Notes: a model not told the origin generated them from the letters alone. DNA of 15,299 nt from an uncultured Collinsella sp. (GCA_937896835.1 CALBOJ010000055.1:1-15299), one strand, 5' to 3'. Shown: positions 1 to 6,746, counted from the first letter of the stretch. Numbers and translations: made by a program.

Positions 1-19
1 GGGCCGGCCGATCCGGCCC
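1..19. other. GC-rich stem-loop at the window edge
   Basis: A 7-bp perfect stem (GGGCCGG at 1-7 with CCGGCCC at 13-19) encloses a 5-nt loop. It could be the 3' end hairpin of a gene lying left of the window, but no T-run follows on the plus strand (next bases TCAGGG), so it is not called a terminator. The left edge is cut, so the stem may be longer. Confidence 0.4.
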
Positions 20-33
20 TCAGGGTATCGGGT

Positions 34-71
34 TCCCACATTCATCCGTACATGTACGGATGAATGTGGGA
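34..71. repeat. Perfect 38-bp palindrome
   Basis: Positions 34-71 equal their own reverse complement over all 38 bases, with the centre CATG at 51-54. As RNA this would be a 17-bp stem with a four-base loop; as DNA it is a symmetric site or cruciform. There is no T-tract on either side, so it does not look like an intrinsic terminator for either direction. It lies about 65 bp upstream of the predicted -35 of the Rrf2 gene. It may be an operator, a REP-like repeat, or part of the upstream gene's 3' region; the sequence alone does not decide. Confidence 0.85.
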
Positions 72-134
72 GGTGTTCGGATAAAGTCGATAATCAAGGT
101 CTGTCTAAACAACAGCTTTGTTGCGCAACACCTG

Positions 135-163
135 TTCAACGAAGCAGGGGGTTAGGTTATACT
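135..163 (+). promoter_or_regulatory. Predicted sigma-70-type promoter of the Rrf2 gene
   Basis: A good -10 hexamer TATACT (158-163, 5 of 6 to consensus) is spaced 17 nt from a weak -35 TTCAAC (135-140). Transcription would begin near 170. Just upstream is a 10-bp palindrome GTTGCGCAAC (120-129), and GTTG/CAAC words recur around it (112-140). These could be an operator, for example for autoregulation by the Rrf2 protein, but that is inference. Confidence 0.5.
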
Positions 164-169
164 AAATTG

Positions 170-322
170 CACTGTGGGCCGCATCTGATGCATTTCGCTC
201 CAAGCGCGGCATTCAGTGGATATCCGATTTACCATTTGGATGTCCTGCGGTCATTTAGCGTCTCGACACAAGCTCGGCCCCGGAGCTCGTTCGAGCTGTT
301 CGTATTCCTTGAAAGGGGAAAA
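170..322 (+). promoter_or_regulatory. Long structured 5' leader of the Rrf2 gene
   Basis: If transcription starts near 170, the leader is about 150 nt long. It can begin with a two-part hairpin: CACTG (170-174) pairs with CAGTG (214-218), and inside it GCCGC (178-182) pairs with GCGGC (206-210). A second small hairpin is AGCTCG/CGAGCT near 286-299. The reading frame is open from a TTG at 167, in frame with the gene, but that segment lacks a ribosome binding site and Rrf2-family similarity, so I read it as untranslated. Confidence 0.35.
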
Positions 323-808
323 ATGGACATATCGAGGAAGACTGATTACGCCCTTCGTATGTTGGCGATGCTTGCCGAGGATCCGGAGCGTTTGCTTTCT
401 GTTCGCACCGCTGCCGAAGAGGTCAATGTCCCGTATTCGTTTGCCCGCTCGATTCAGTACGGTTTGGTCCAGGCCGGTATTGTGGAGAGCCTGCGTGGCG
501 TCCACGGTGGCATGCGTCTCAAGGTCAGTCCGGACGACGTTACCATTCGTCAGGTCGTCGAGGCCGTTCAGGGCCCTATGGTTATGAATGATTGCACCGC
601 ACCCGATGGCGACTGTGCGCGCATGGGCACGTGCTGCTATCATCCCCTGTGGGCCGGAGCTCAAGCATTGATGCGCGACTACCTCGATTCCGTTTCGCTC
701 GGCGACATCGTCGCTCACCGCCAGTTCCCGGCCGTCGATCCCAAGTTCGCCGACCGCGAAGCGTTTCCCGAGTACGCCACCTGTGCGTATACATGCCGGG
801 AGGAATAG
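323..808 (+). CDS. Rrf2-family transcriptional regulator, likely Fe-S type
   Basis: The product is 161 aa, normal for Rrf2 regulators. The start at 323 is chosen because AAAGGGG (312-318) sits 4 nt upstream and MDISRKTDYALRML is the usual Rrf2 N-terminus; the frame is open further upstream but not Rrf2-like. Residues 1-65 form the winged helix, including the wing region RGVHGGMRL (58-66). Cys91-x6-Cys98-x5-Cys104 followed by Cys105 and His107 resembles the three-Cys-plus-His cluster site of IscR/NsrR-type members, so redox, NO or Fe-S status sensing is likely; this is by analogy. Two more Cys (154, 158) lie at the C-terminus. The stop is 21 nt from the next start, so the mutY-like gene is probably co-transcribed. 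The exact signal and targets cannot be told. Confidence 0.88.
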   Translation: MDISRKTDYALRMLAMLAEDPERLLSVRTAAEEVNVPYSFARSIQYGLVQAGIVESLRGVHGGMRLKVSPDDVTIRQVVEAVQGPMVMNDCTAPDGDCARMGTCCYHPLWAGAQALMRDYLDSVSLGDIVAHRQFPAVDPKFADREAFPEYATCAYTCREE

Positions 809-829
809 CGCCGCATAAGGAGCATAGAT

Positions 830-1735
830 ATGATTCAGGACCCCTTTCGTTCGATGATTCGTTCGGAAGGGGTCCTGCGTTATCGCGACCTTCCGTGGCG
901 CCGCACGCGCGATCCGTACATCATTTGGCTTTCCGAGGTCATGTTGCAGCAAACACAGGTGCCACGCGTGGAGACGCGTATGCCGGCGTGGCTCGATCGC
1001 TTTCCGACCGTGCAGGCGCTTGCCCAAGCCGCGCCTTCCGATGTTTTGGACGCTTGGCAGGGCATGGGCTACAACCGACGCGCTCTGGCGCTCCACAAGG
1101 CCGCTCAGCGCGTTGTGGAGGACTGGGACGGTGAGTTTCCGCGCGAGACGCGTGACTTGGTCGCTCTGCCTGGTATTGGCCCGGCAACGGCGCAAGGTAT
1201 CCGGTCGTTCGCGTTTGACCTTCCAGGCGTGTATCTGGAGACCAACGTGCGCACGGTCTTTCTGCATCACTTCTTTCCCGATGTACCGGCTGTTCCCGAC
1301 CGCGAGCTGGTGCCGCTGATTCAGGCGGCCTGTCCGGCGGTCCCCGGTGCGGCGACCGACGAGATCGCTCCCTTTGCCGTGCCGCTCGATGATGCCGACA
1401 CGCCGCGCGCGTGGTATTACGCGTTGCTGGACTACGGCGCATATCTAAAAAAGACGTTGCCCAATCCGTCCAGGCGCTCGGCGGGCTATAGCCGTCAATC
1501 AAAGTTTGAGGGCTCACGTCGCCAAAAGCGCGCGCATATCGTGCGCATGTTGCTGGCAGCGCGCGATGGCCAACCGGCGGGGATTACGCTTGCTGATGCC
1601 GTGGTGGGCGTTAACGATATGGAAGCGGCGGCTGGGCGCGGGCCGGTCGAGCGCGAGCTTGTCGCGGGCATTCTGGCCGACCTGGAGCGTGAGGGCTTTT
1701 GCCGAGCCGAGGGCGATCGCTGGCTGAGCATTTAG
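830..1735 (+). CDS. MutY-like HhH-GPD DNA glycosylase, Fe-S-less
   Basis: The product is 301 aa; the start at 830 has AAGGAG (818-823) upstream. The N-terminal part is MutY-like: LPWR (21-24), WLSEVMLQQTQV (33-44, with the conserved Glu36), QGMGYNRRA (77-85) and the helix-hairpin-helix LPGIGPATA (113-121). Classical MutY has the catalytic Asp in an LDGNV-type motif; here it is LETNVRTV (136-143), that is Glu137. The four-Cys Fe-S loop is absent: after DYGAYLKK (201-208) comes a basic NPSRRSAGYSRQSKFEG stretch (212-228). There is no NUDIX-like C-terminal domain; residues 240-301 look like a small winged helix. I recall a widespread clade with the ETNxRTV and NPSRRS...KFEG motifs, usually annotated as A/G-specific adenine glycosylase. 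DNA base-excision repair is likely; removal of A opposite 8-oxoG is unproven. No symbol is given for that reason. Confidence 0.85.
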   Translation: MIQDPFRSMIRSEGVLRYRDLPWRRTRDPYIIWLSEVMLQQTQVPRVETRMPAWLDRFPTVQALAQAAPSDVLDAWQGMGYNRRALALHKAAQRVVEDWDGEFPRETRDLVALPGIGPATAQGIRSFAFDLPGVYLETNVRTVFLHHFFPDVPAVPDRELVPLIQAACPAVPGAATDEIAPFAVPLDDADTPRAWYYALLDYGAYLKKTLPNPSRRSAGYSRQSKFEGSRRQKRAHIVRMLLAARDGQPAGITLADAVVGVNDMEAAAGRGPVERELVAGILADLEREGFCRAEGDRWLSI

Positions 1736-1740
1736 CCCGT

Positions 1741-1778
1741 GGAAATCTGAAGAACAGGATTGTAAGGTTTAGATTTCC
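1741..1778. promoter_or_regulatory. 8-bp inverted repeat ahead of rubrerythrin
   Basis: GGAAATCT (1741-1748) and AGATTTCC (1771-1778) are perfect inverted copies 22 nt apart, starting 6 nt after the mutY-like stop and ending about 70 nt before the rubrerythrin start. There is no following T-run and no strong promoter hexamer pair. It could be an operator half-site pair or a weak RNA hairpin. Confidence 0.35.
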
Positions 1779-1849
1779 GACATGAGGGCATCCTAAAGAC
1801 GAGGCCGCTCGAAGCCTACGGGCGGCATGCGTTGAAGGGAAGTACACCT

Positions 1850-2389
1850 ATGGATTTTGAGAATTCCCAAACCAAGAAGAACCTCGAGACCGCTTTTGCC
1901 GGTGAGTCCCAGGCACACACCAAGTATCGCTACTATGCCTCCAAGGCAAAGAAGGACGGCTACGTTCAGATCTCGAACATCTTTGCCGAGACGGCTGGCA
2001 ACGAGTCCGAGCACGCCAAACTGTGGTTTAAGTATCTGCACGATGGCGCCGTCCCCGATACCCTGGACAATCTGCGCGATGCCGCCGCGGGTGAGAACTA
2101 CGAGTGGACCACGATGTACGACGAGTTTGCCAAGACCGCCGAGGAAGAGGGCTTTGCCGAGATTGCCGCAAAGTTCCGGGGTGTCGCCGCCGTCGAGAAG
2201 GCCCACGAGGAGCGCTACAACAAGCTCGTCGAGCGCATCGAGTCGGGCGAGGTGTTTGAGCGTGAGGGCGTAAAGGTGTGGAAGTGCCTGAACTGCGGGC
2301 ACCTGCACGTTGGTGCCGAGGCGCCTGAGGTGTGCCCGGTTTGTAACCACCCGAAGGCGTACTTTGAGGAGCAGGTGGTGAACTACTAG
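1850..2389 (+). CDS. rbr: Rubrerythrin
   Basis: A 179-aa classical rubrerythrin, which reduces hydrogen peroxide in the cytoplasm of anaerobes using electrons from rubredoxin or NAD(P)H-dependent reductases. The start at 1850 is preferred over an in-frame TTG at 1832 because GAAGGGA (1834-1840) is placed as its ribosome binding site and MDFENSQTKKNLETAFAGES is the normal N-terminus. Diiron ligands visible: Glu19 (AGES), Glu52-x2-His55, Glu82-x2-Glu85 (ENYEW), Glu116-x2-His119. The C-terminal rubredoxin-like domain has Cys146-x2-Cys149 and Cys162-x2-Cys165. It follows the Rrf2 and mutY-like genes by 114 nt and ends at a strong terminator, so it is probably its own unit, perhaps under the same stress control (inference). 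Confidence 0.95.
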   Translation: MDFENSQTKKNLETAFAGESQAHTKYRYYASKAKKDGYVQISNIFAETAGNESEHAKLWFKYLHDGAVPDTLDNLRDAAAGENYEWTTMYDEFAKTAEEEGFAEIAAKFRGVAAVEKAHEERYNKLVERIESGEVFEREGVKVWKCLNCGHLHVGAEAPEVCPVCNHPKAYFEEQVVNY

Positions 2390-2408
2390 CGCTTGGCGCT
2401 GGCTGCTG

Positions 2409-2508
2409 CGGAGCGCAGGGCGGGAGGCCGGATCGCCTTCCCTCCCCGCTCACGGCTCCGCAGGGTCGCGTTGAGGGAAGGCGATCCGGCCTCCCGCCCT
2501 GCGCTCCG
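2409..2508. repeat. Inverted repeat with 36-bp perfect arms
   Basis: Arms 2409-2444 and 2473-2508 are perfect reverse complements, separated by a 28-nt spacer. The arms are GC-rich and contain GGATCGCCTTCCC-type words. The spacer holds GCTCCGCAG (2455-2463), which is complementary to CTGCGGAGC (2406-2414) at the base of the left arm, so a second helix could compete with the long stem. The element is directly after the rubrerythrin stop and before its terminator, so it would be transcribed. It is far larger than an intrinsic terminator and may be a MITE- or REP-like interspersed element; other genome copies would show this. Confidence 0.9.
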
Positions 2509-2557
2509 GCTTCGGGTCGTCGCGTGCTCGTTACTGAAAAGCTGATTAGAAGTTTGT

Positions 2558-2587
2558 GTGCCGCCCCTTTTGGGGCGGCACGTTTTT
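2558..2587 (+). terminator. Rho-independent terminator of rubrerythrin
   Basis: GTGCCGCCCC (2558-2567) pairs perfectly with GGGGCGGCAC (2572-2581) around a TTTT loop, followed by G and five T (2583-2587). This is a textbook intrinsic terminator for the upstream plus-strand gene. Confidence 0.9.
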
Positions 2588-2588
2588 G

Positions 2589-2609
2589 TGTGGGGTCCCT
2601 GTCCCCACA
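2589..2609. repeat. Small hairpin with a CCTGTCCC word
   Basis: TGTGGGG (2589-2595) pairs with CCCCACA (2603-2609) around a 7-nt loop, followed by ATTTTC. The CCTGTCCCC word here also occurs, as GGGACAGG/CCTGTCCC, in both arms of the repeat at 13882-14049. It may act as a backup terminator or be a fragment of an interspersed palindromic repeat. Confidence 0.45.
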
Positions 2610-2733
2610 ATTTTCGTCAAGCTTTTGGTTAGATTTTGGTCAGTTGGCGTAAGGGTGGAAGGCCAAAAGATTGCTGGCGAAAAAAGCTCAGAGAAAGTGC
2701 TGGTAGGGGAGTTGTTGAGGTTTTCGACAGCTT

Positions 2734-2762
2734 TTGTCAACAAGAAACTTTGCGGCTATTGC
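2734..2762 (+). promoter_or_regulatory. Possible promoter of the small membrane protein gene
   Basis: TTGTCA (2734-2739, 5 of 6 to the -35 consensus) is 17 nt from TATTGC (2757-2762, 3 of 6 to the -10 consensus). The spacing is ideal but the -10 is poor. Transcription would start near 2769, leaving a leader of roughly 70 nt. Confidence 0.35.
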
Positions 2763-2840
2763 TACGGATTGCGTTGTCGCGGTCATGGCGGTGCGGGATG
2801 CTGGGCGTAAGCGTCGAATGCTCCGATTTTGGAGGCCAGC

Positions 2841-3275
2841 ATGGATTTGTTTCTTGAGACTCCGCAGCAACAAGCTGAGCGCATGCTGCGTCAGCAGCAA
2901 CGACTCATGGAGATGCAAATGCAAGGGGCGGCAGTCCAGCCCTTTGCGCAAAATGTCGTGCCCGCTGCTGTACCTGCAGCTGTGCCCGGGTGTGAATCGG
3001 CACCAGAGGCCTATTCCGTACAGCAAGATTCATATGCGCAGGAGCTCGCGTTCGACAAGCGTCGTGCGCGTCGTCGCCGCGTGGGCCAGCGCCTGCGCAC
3101 CTTGGCGATGATCGTGCTCATCCCGCTGGGGCTTGCGGCCATCTTTCTGGCGTCGTATGCCCTCACGTGCATCCTCAACGGCGCATCGCCCAACGAGGTG
3201 CTCCAGCATCTAGCGGCCCTAGGCCAGCGCTTAGGTGACGTCATAACAACCATCCGCGCCGGCTGGGAGAGCTAG
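2841..3275 (+). CDS. Small single-span membrane protein, unknown function
   Basis: I do not recognise a family. The start at 2841 is chosen because GGAGG (2831-2835) lies 5 nt upstream; an in-frame start at 2829 is also possible. The 144-aa product has three parts: a Gln/Met-rich, helix-prone N-terminus (residues 8-29, many Gln); a Pro/Ala/Val linker (30-60); and a strongly basic patch DKRRARRRRVGQRLR (72-86) directly before one hydrophobic segment at about 88-112. A short amphipathic tail follows (113-144). The positive patch predicts the N-terminus in the cytoplasm. There is no signal peptide and no catalytic motif. It is followed 124 nt later by rmuC; a functional link is not shown. Confidence 0.75.
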   Translation: MDLFLETPQQQAERMLRQQQRLMEMQMQGAAVQPFAQNVVPAAVPAAVPGCESAPEAYSVQQDSYAQELAFDKRRARRRRVGQRLRTLAMIVLIPLGLAAIFLASYALTCILNGASPNEVLQHLAALGQRLGDVITTIRAGWES

Positions 3276-3399
3276 CGTTTTAGCGTCCGCGGCTCTAAGA
3301 GAAATTTGTCTGCAAGGCAGTGAGTGATCCGTGTGTGTGGCGGGGTAAGATTGATCGCGGTTTTGATTGATGATCGATTGGGTTTGTTGGGCGGAGTTT

Positions 3400-4755
3400 A
3401 TGTCTGCAATTGATATTGCACTTATTGTGATTGCTTTGGTGGCGGTGGGGGTCGCTGCGGCCTGTGCCCTGCAGCTCAAGGGCCTTCGTGCCGAGTTGCG
3501 GGAGCGTGGCGACAGTAGCGCGGAAACGCTGGCAGCACTCGAGCAGGCCAACAACGCGCTCGATGCCCTGAACGTCGCGCTGGCCGAAACACGCCGCACG
3601 GCCAATGCCATCGCGCAGCAGCAGACGACCGATGCGGCCGTGGAGCAGCAACGTTACCTGGCCATCGCACGCGAGTTCTCGCAAGCTGGTGACCGGATGG
3701 ATGACCTGCGCCGTGAGACGGCCCAACAGCTCGGCGCCAATCGCGAGGGCATCGAGCATCGCCTGGACAAGGTGCGCGAGACGGTCGATGCTCAGCTGGG
3801 CGCCATCCGCAAAGACAACAACGTGCAGCTCGATCAGATGCGCGCGACGGTGGACGAGAAGCTCTCTCGCACGCTCAACGACCGTCTGTCTGCATCGTTT
3901 AAGCAGGTGAGCGACCAGCTCGAGGCCGTGTACAAGGGCCTGGGCGACATGCAATCTATCGCCACTGGCGTGGGCGACCTTAAGCGCGTGCTGGGTAACG
4001 TCAAGGCGCGCGGCATTTTGGGCGAGGTGCAGCTGGGCGCGATCCTGGCGGATATCCTCACACCCGATCAGTATCTGGAAAACGTTGCCACCAAGCCCGG
4101 CGCCTCGGAGCGTGTTGAGTTTGCCGTCAAGCTGCCGGTAGACGAGGGCGACCCCGTACTGCTGCCGATTGACTCCAAATTCCCGGGCGACGCGTACGAG
4201 CATCTGCTCGATGCCCAGGAGTCGGGCGACGCGGATGCCGTCGCCGCCGCGCGCAAGACGCTTGACGCTATGGTCAAGCGTGAGGCAAAGGACATCTGCG
4301 AAAAGTATCTGAGCGTGCCCGTGACCACCAACTTTGGCATCATGTTCGTTCCGTTTGAGGGGCTGTACGCTGAGGTCGTCAGCCGCCCCGGGCTTATCGA
4401 GACCCTGGGCCGCGACTATCATGTCAACGTTGCCGGCCCTAGCACCATGGCGGCCATTCTCAACAGCCTGCAGATGAGTTACCAAACGTTTAAGCTGCAA
4501 AAACGCACCGACGATGTACTGCGCGTGCTCTCCGCTGTCAAGGCCGAGCTGCCGCGCTATCAAAAGGCGCTGCGCCGCGCCCAGCAGCAGATCGAGACCG
4601 CGGGCAAAACGGTCGAGGGCATCATTACCACGCGCACCAACGTCATGGAGCGCAAGCTCAAGGACATCGACGCGCTGGAAGACGCGCGGGAGGCCGACGA
4701 GATCTTGGGACTCACGTCTGCGGAGCTGCTCGCAGACCAAAAAGACGAGGACTAG
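3400..4755 (+). CDS. rmuC: DNA recombination protein RmuC
   Basis: The 451-aa product is close to the usual RmuC length. The start at 3400 has GGAG just upstream (3393-3396) and puts the membrane segment at the N-terminus; earlier in-frame starts at 3367 and 3370 lack a ribosome binding site. Residues 4-26 are a membrane anchor, about 28-180 a long coiled coil rich in Ala, Glu, Arg and Gln, and about 195-400 the RmuC domain, with GILGEVQL (205-212) and LPIDSKFP (255-262), the latter holding the Asp-x-Lys pair of the restriction-nuclease-like fold. The family is reported to limit recombination at inverted repeats; its biochemistry is poorly known. A -10-like TAAGAT at 3346-3351 could belong to its promoter. 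A terminator-like hairpin follows. Confidence 0.92.
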   Translation: MSAIDIALIVIALVAVGVAAACALQLKGLRAELRERGDSSAETLAALEQANNALDALNVALAETRRTANAIAQQQTTDAAVEQQRYLAIAREFSQAGDRMDDLRRETAQQLGANREGIEHRLDKVRETVDAQLGAIRKDNNVQLDQMRATVDEKLSRTLNDRLSASFKQVSDQLEAVYKGLGDMQSIATGVGDLKRVLGNVKARGILGEVQLGAILADILTPDQYLENVATKPGASERVEFAVKLPVDEGDPVLLPIDSKFPGDAYEHLLDAQESGDADAVAAARKTLDAMVKREAKDICEKYLSVPVTTNFGIMFVPFEGLYAEVVSRPGLIETLGRDYHVNVAGPSTMAAILNSLQMSYQTFKLQKRTDDVLRVLSAVKAELPRYQKALRRAQQQIETAGKTVEGIITTRTNVMERKLKDIDALEDAREADEILGLTSAELLADQKDED

Positions 4756-4772
4756 CTGCATCTGACGGCGGG

Positions 4773-4805
4773 GCGCCTGCGCAAGCGCGGGACGCGGGCG
4801 CTTTT
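4773..4805 (+). terminator. Probable terminator of rmuC
   Basis: GCGCCTGCG (4773-4781) pairs with CGCGGGCGC (4793-4801), nine pairs with one G-U type, followed by TTTT (4802-4805). The loop is 11 nt and the T-tract short, so confidence is moderate. Confidence 0.55.
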
Positions 4806-4808
4806 CGC

Positions 4809-4843
4809 GTTGCACTTGCCTGAAGTGCGCTTTAGTGTGCAAC
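4809..4843. promoter_or_regulatory. Nested inverted repeats upstream of the ABC exporter
   Basis: GTTGCAC (4809-4815) and GTGCAAC (4837-4843) are perfect inverted copies; a second pair GCACTT/AAGTGC (4812-4817, 4823-4828) overlaps the left one. They sit between the rmuC terminator and the exporter start at 4881, the expected place for a promoter and operator. A -10-like AACAAT (4841-4846) overlaps the right copy. Export pumps often have local repressors, but none is encoded next to it. Confidence 0.35.
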
Positions 4844-4880
4844 AATGGCGTTTCGCCCTATCAGACGCGAAAGGAAGCCC

Positions 4881-6683
4881 ATGTCTCAGAGAAACACCAG
4901 TCCGCTCAAACGCTCCACCGTGCGCCGCACGCTGCAGCGTTTTTGGGACGTCACGCGCACGCAGCCGCTGATCGTCTTTCTCTCGGTGTTCTCGTCGGCG
5001 GGCTACATCTTTTTGCTCACGTTTGCCAACACCTACGTGATGGCCCTCATCGTCGACCGCGTCCAAGCGGGTTCCGTGGCGGGCGATCAAGTATTCGAGG
5101 TCTTTGGTCCCTACATTCTGGCGCTCGTGCTCGTTAACCTAGTGGGCCAGATCCTCTCCAAGCTGCAGGACTACACCGTCTACAAGCTCGAGATTGCGGG
5201 CAACTATCACCTGGCGCGCCTGTGCTTCGACACGCTCTCCAATCAATCCATGACATTCCACACCAGCCGCTTTGGCGGATCGCTCGTGAGCCAGACGAGT
5301 CGTTTTATGAGCGGCTATACGGGGCTGGTAGACGTGACGGTGTATTCGCTCATTCCCACCATCACCTCGGTTGTCTGCACGGTGGCGGCGCTCGCTCCGG
5401 TGGTGCCGACGTTTACCGTGATCCTGGTGGGCATCATGGTCGTCTACATTGCGTTTGTCTGGCTTATGTACAAGCGCATCATGCCGCTTTCGGCCGCGAC
5501 GTCCGCCGCGCAGAACAAGCTGTCGGGCGTGCTGTCCGACGCGGTCACGAATATCCTGGCCGTCAAGACCTGTGGGCGCGAGGACTTTGAGCGCGACCTG
5601 TTCGATGCCGCCGACCGCGCCGCGCGCGACGCCGAAACGGTTTCGATGCACGCCATGATGCAGCGCAACTTTACGACCTCGGGCCTTATCGTCATCACCA
5701 TGGCCGTGGTGAGTGTGTTCGTCGCGGGTGGCAACGCGTGGTTTGGCATTTCGGCCGGCGCGCTCGTCATGATCTTTACCTATACGTACAACCTCACCAT
5801 GCGTCTGAACTACGTAAGCTCCATGATGCAGCGCATCAACCGCGCGCTGGGCGATGCGGCCGAGATGACGCGCGTGCTGGACGAGCCGCGTCTGGTGGCA
5901 GACGACGAGAACGCTCCCGAGCTTAAAGTGACCGAAGGTGCGATTGATTTTGAGCACCTGAGCTTTGCATACCGTGACGCCGCGGCGGGCGAGAACGTGT
6001 TCGACGACCTGACGCTTCACGTGGCGGCGGGCCAGCGCGTGGGCCTGGTGGGTAAATCGGGCTCGGGCAAGACGACGCTCACCAAGCTGCTGTTGCGCTT
6101 GGACGATGTGCAGGGCGGCCGCGTGCTCGTGGACGGCCAAGACGTCTCGCGCTGCACACAGCAGAGCCTGCGCCGCCAGGTTGCCTACGTGCCGCAGGAG
6201 GCGCTGCTGTTCCATCGCTCCATTCGCGAGAATATCGCCTACGGCCGCCCCGACGCAACCGACGAGCAGATTCGCGAGGCCGCGCGCCTGGCCAATGCGA
6301 CCGAGTTTATCGACCGCCTGCCCAACGGCTTTGACACCATGGTGGGCGAGCGCGGCGTCAAGCTTTCGGGCGGCCAACGTCAGCGCGTGGCCATCGCCCG
6401 CGCTATCCTGACCGACGCGCCGATCCTGGTGCTCGACGAGGCGACGTCTGCCCTCGACAGCGAGTCCGAGGCGCTGGTGCAGGAGGCGCTCGAGAACCTG
6501 ATGCGCGGTCGCACCTCCATTGTGGTGGCGCATCGCCTGTCCACCGTGGCGGCGCTCGATCGCATCGTGGTGCTGGCGGACGGCGAGATTGTCGAGGACG
6601 GTACGCATGCGCAGCTTGTCGAGGCAGGCGGCGAGTATGCGAGCCTGTGGGGCCGCCAGACCGGCGCATTTTTGGAGGCTTAA
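4881..6683 (+). CDS. ABC exporter half-transporter (TMD-NBD fusion)
   Basis: The 600-aa product is the normal length for MsbA/LmrA/MdlB-type exporters. The start at 4881 has AAAGGA (4870-4875) upstream; an in-frame ATG at 4845 has none. Residues 1-320 are the membrane domain with about six spans (roughly 31-56, 75-95, 154-175, 178-197, 265-285, 289-307). Residues 350-600 are the ATPase: Walker A GKSGSGKT (391-398), Q-loop Gln439, signature LSGGQ (495-499), Walker B ILVLDE (515-520, catalytic Glu520) and H-loop His551. All catalytic residues are intact. It likely works as a homodimer, since no partner half-transporter is adjacent. The substrate (lipid, drug or peptide) cannot be told; there is no peptidase domain of the bacteriocin-exporter kind. 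Confidence 0.93.
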   Translation: MSQRNTSPLKRSTVRRTLQRFWDVTRTQPLIVFLSVFSSAGYIFLLTFANTYVMALIVDRVQAGSVAGDQVFEVFGPYILALVLVNLVGQILSKLQDYTVYKLEIAGNYHLARLCFDTLSNQSMTFHTSRFGGSLVSQTSRFMSGYTGLVDVTVYSLIPTITSVVCTVAALAPVVPTFTVILVGIMVVYIAFVWLMYKRIMPLSAATSAAQNKLSGVLSDAVTNILAVKTCGREDFERDLFDAADRAARDAETVSMHAMMQRNFTTSGLIVITMAVVSVFVAGGNAWFGISAGALVMIFTYTYNLTMRLNYVSSMMQRINRALGDAAEMTRVLDEPRLVADDENAPELKVTEGAIDFEHLSFAYRDAAAGENVFDDLTLHVAAGQRVGLVGKSGSGKTTLTKLLLRLDDVQGGRVLVDGQDVSRCTQQSLRRQVAYVPQEALLFHRSIRENIAYGRPDATDEQIREAARLANATEFIDRLPNGFDTMVGERGVKLSGGQRQRVAIARAILTDAPILVLDEATSALDSESEALVQEALENLMRGRTSIVVAHRLSTVAALDRIVVLADGEIVEDGTHAQLVEAGGEYASLWGRQTGAFLEA

Positions 6684-6746
6684 GGCCCCCGTACGTGGGA
6701 CAATCGTTTCCGTGAAGTTATGTTTCTGCCGAGCCGAGGAGTCGTT

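Larger units (their letters stand above)
2390..2840. other. 451-nt non-coding region, repeat-rich on its left half
   Basis: No convincing gene. It holds a long inverted repeat (2409-2508), the rubrerythrin terminator (2558-2587), a small GGGACAGG-type hairpin (2589-2609) and a possible promoter for the next gene (2734-2762). Between 2610 and 2733 I see nothing I can name. Base composition from about 2530 to 2760 is clearly more A/T-rich than the neighbouring genes. Confidence 0.7.

Noticed and set aside
34..71. Palindrome as an intrinsic terminator
   Set aside because: No T-tract follows in either direction and the flanks are G/C-rich.
251..1270. 339-aa open frame on the minus strand
   Set aside because: It lies opposite the Rrf2 and MutY-like genes, which have clear family motifs; the frame is a by-product of high GC and has no recognisable domain.
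2546..2810. Short open frames of 65-84 aa on both strands in the region after rubrerythrin
   Set aside because: They run through the terminator hairpin, lack ribosome binding sites and show no family pattern.
3295..4845. 516-aa open frame on the minus strand
   Set aside because: Antisense to rmuC across its whole length, His/Arg/Leu-rich composition typical of shadow frames.
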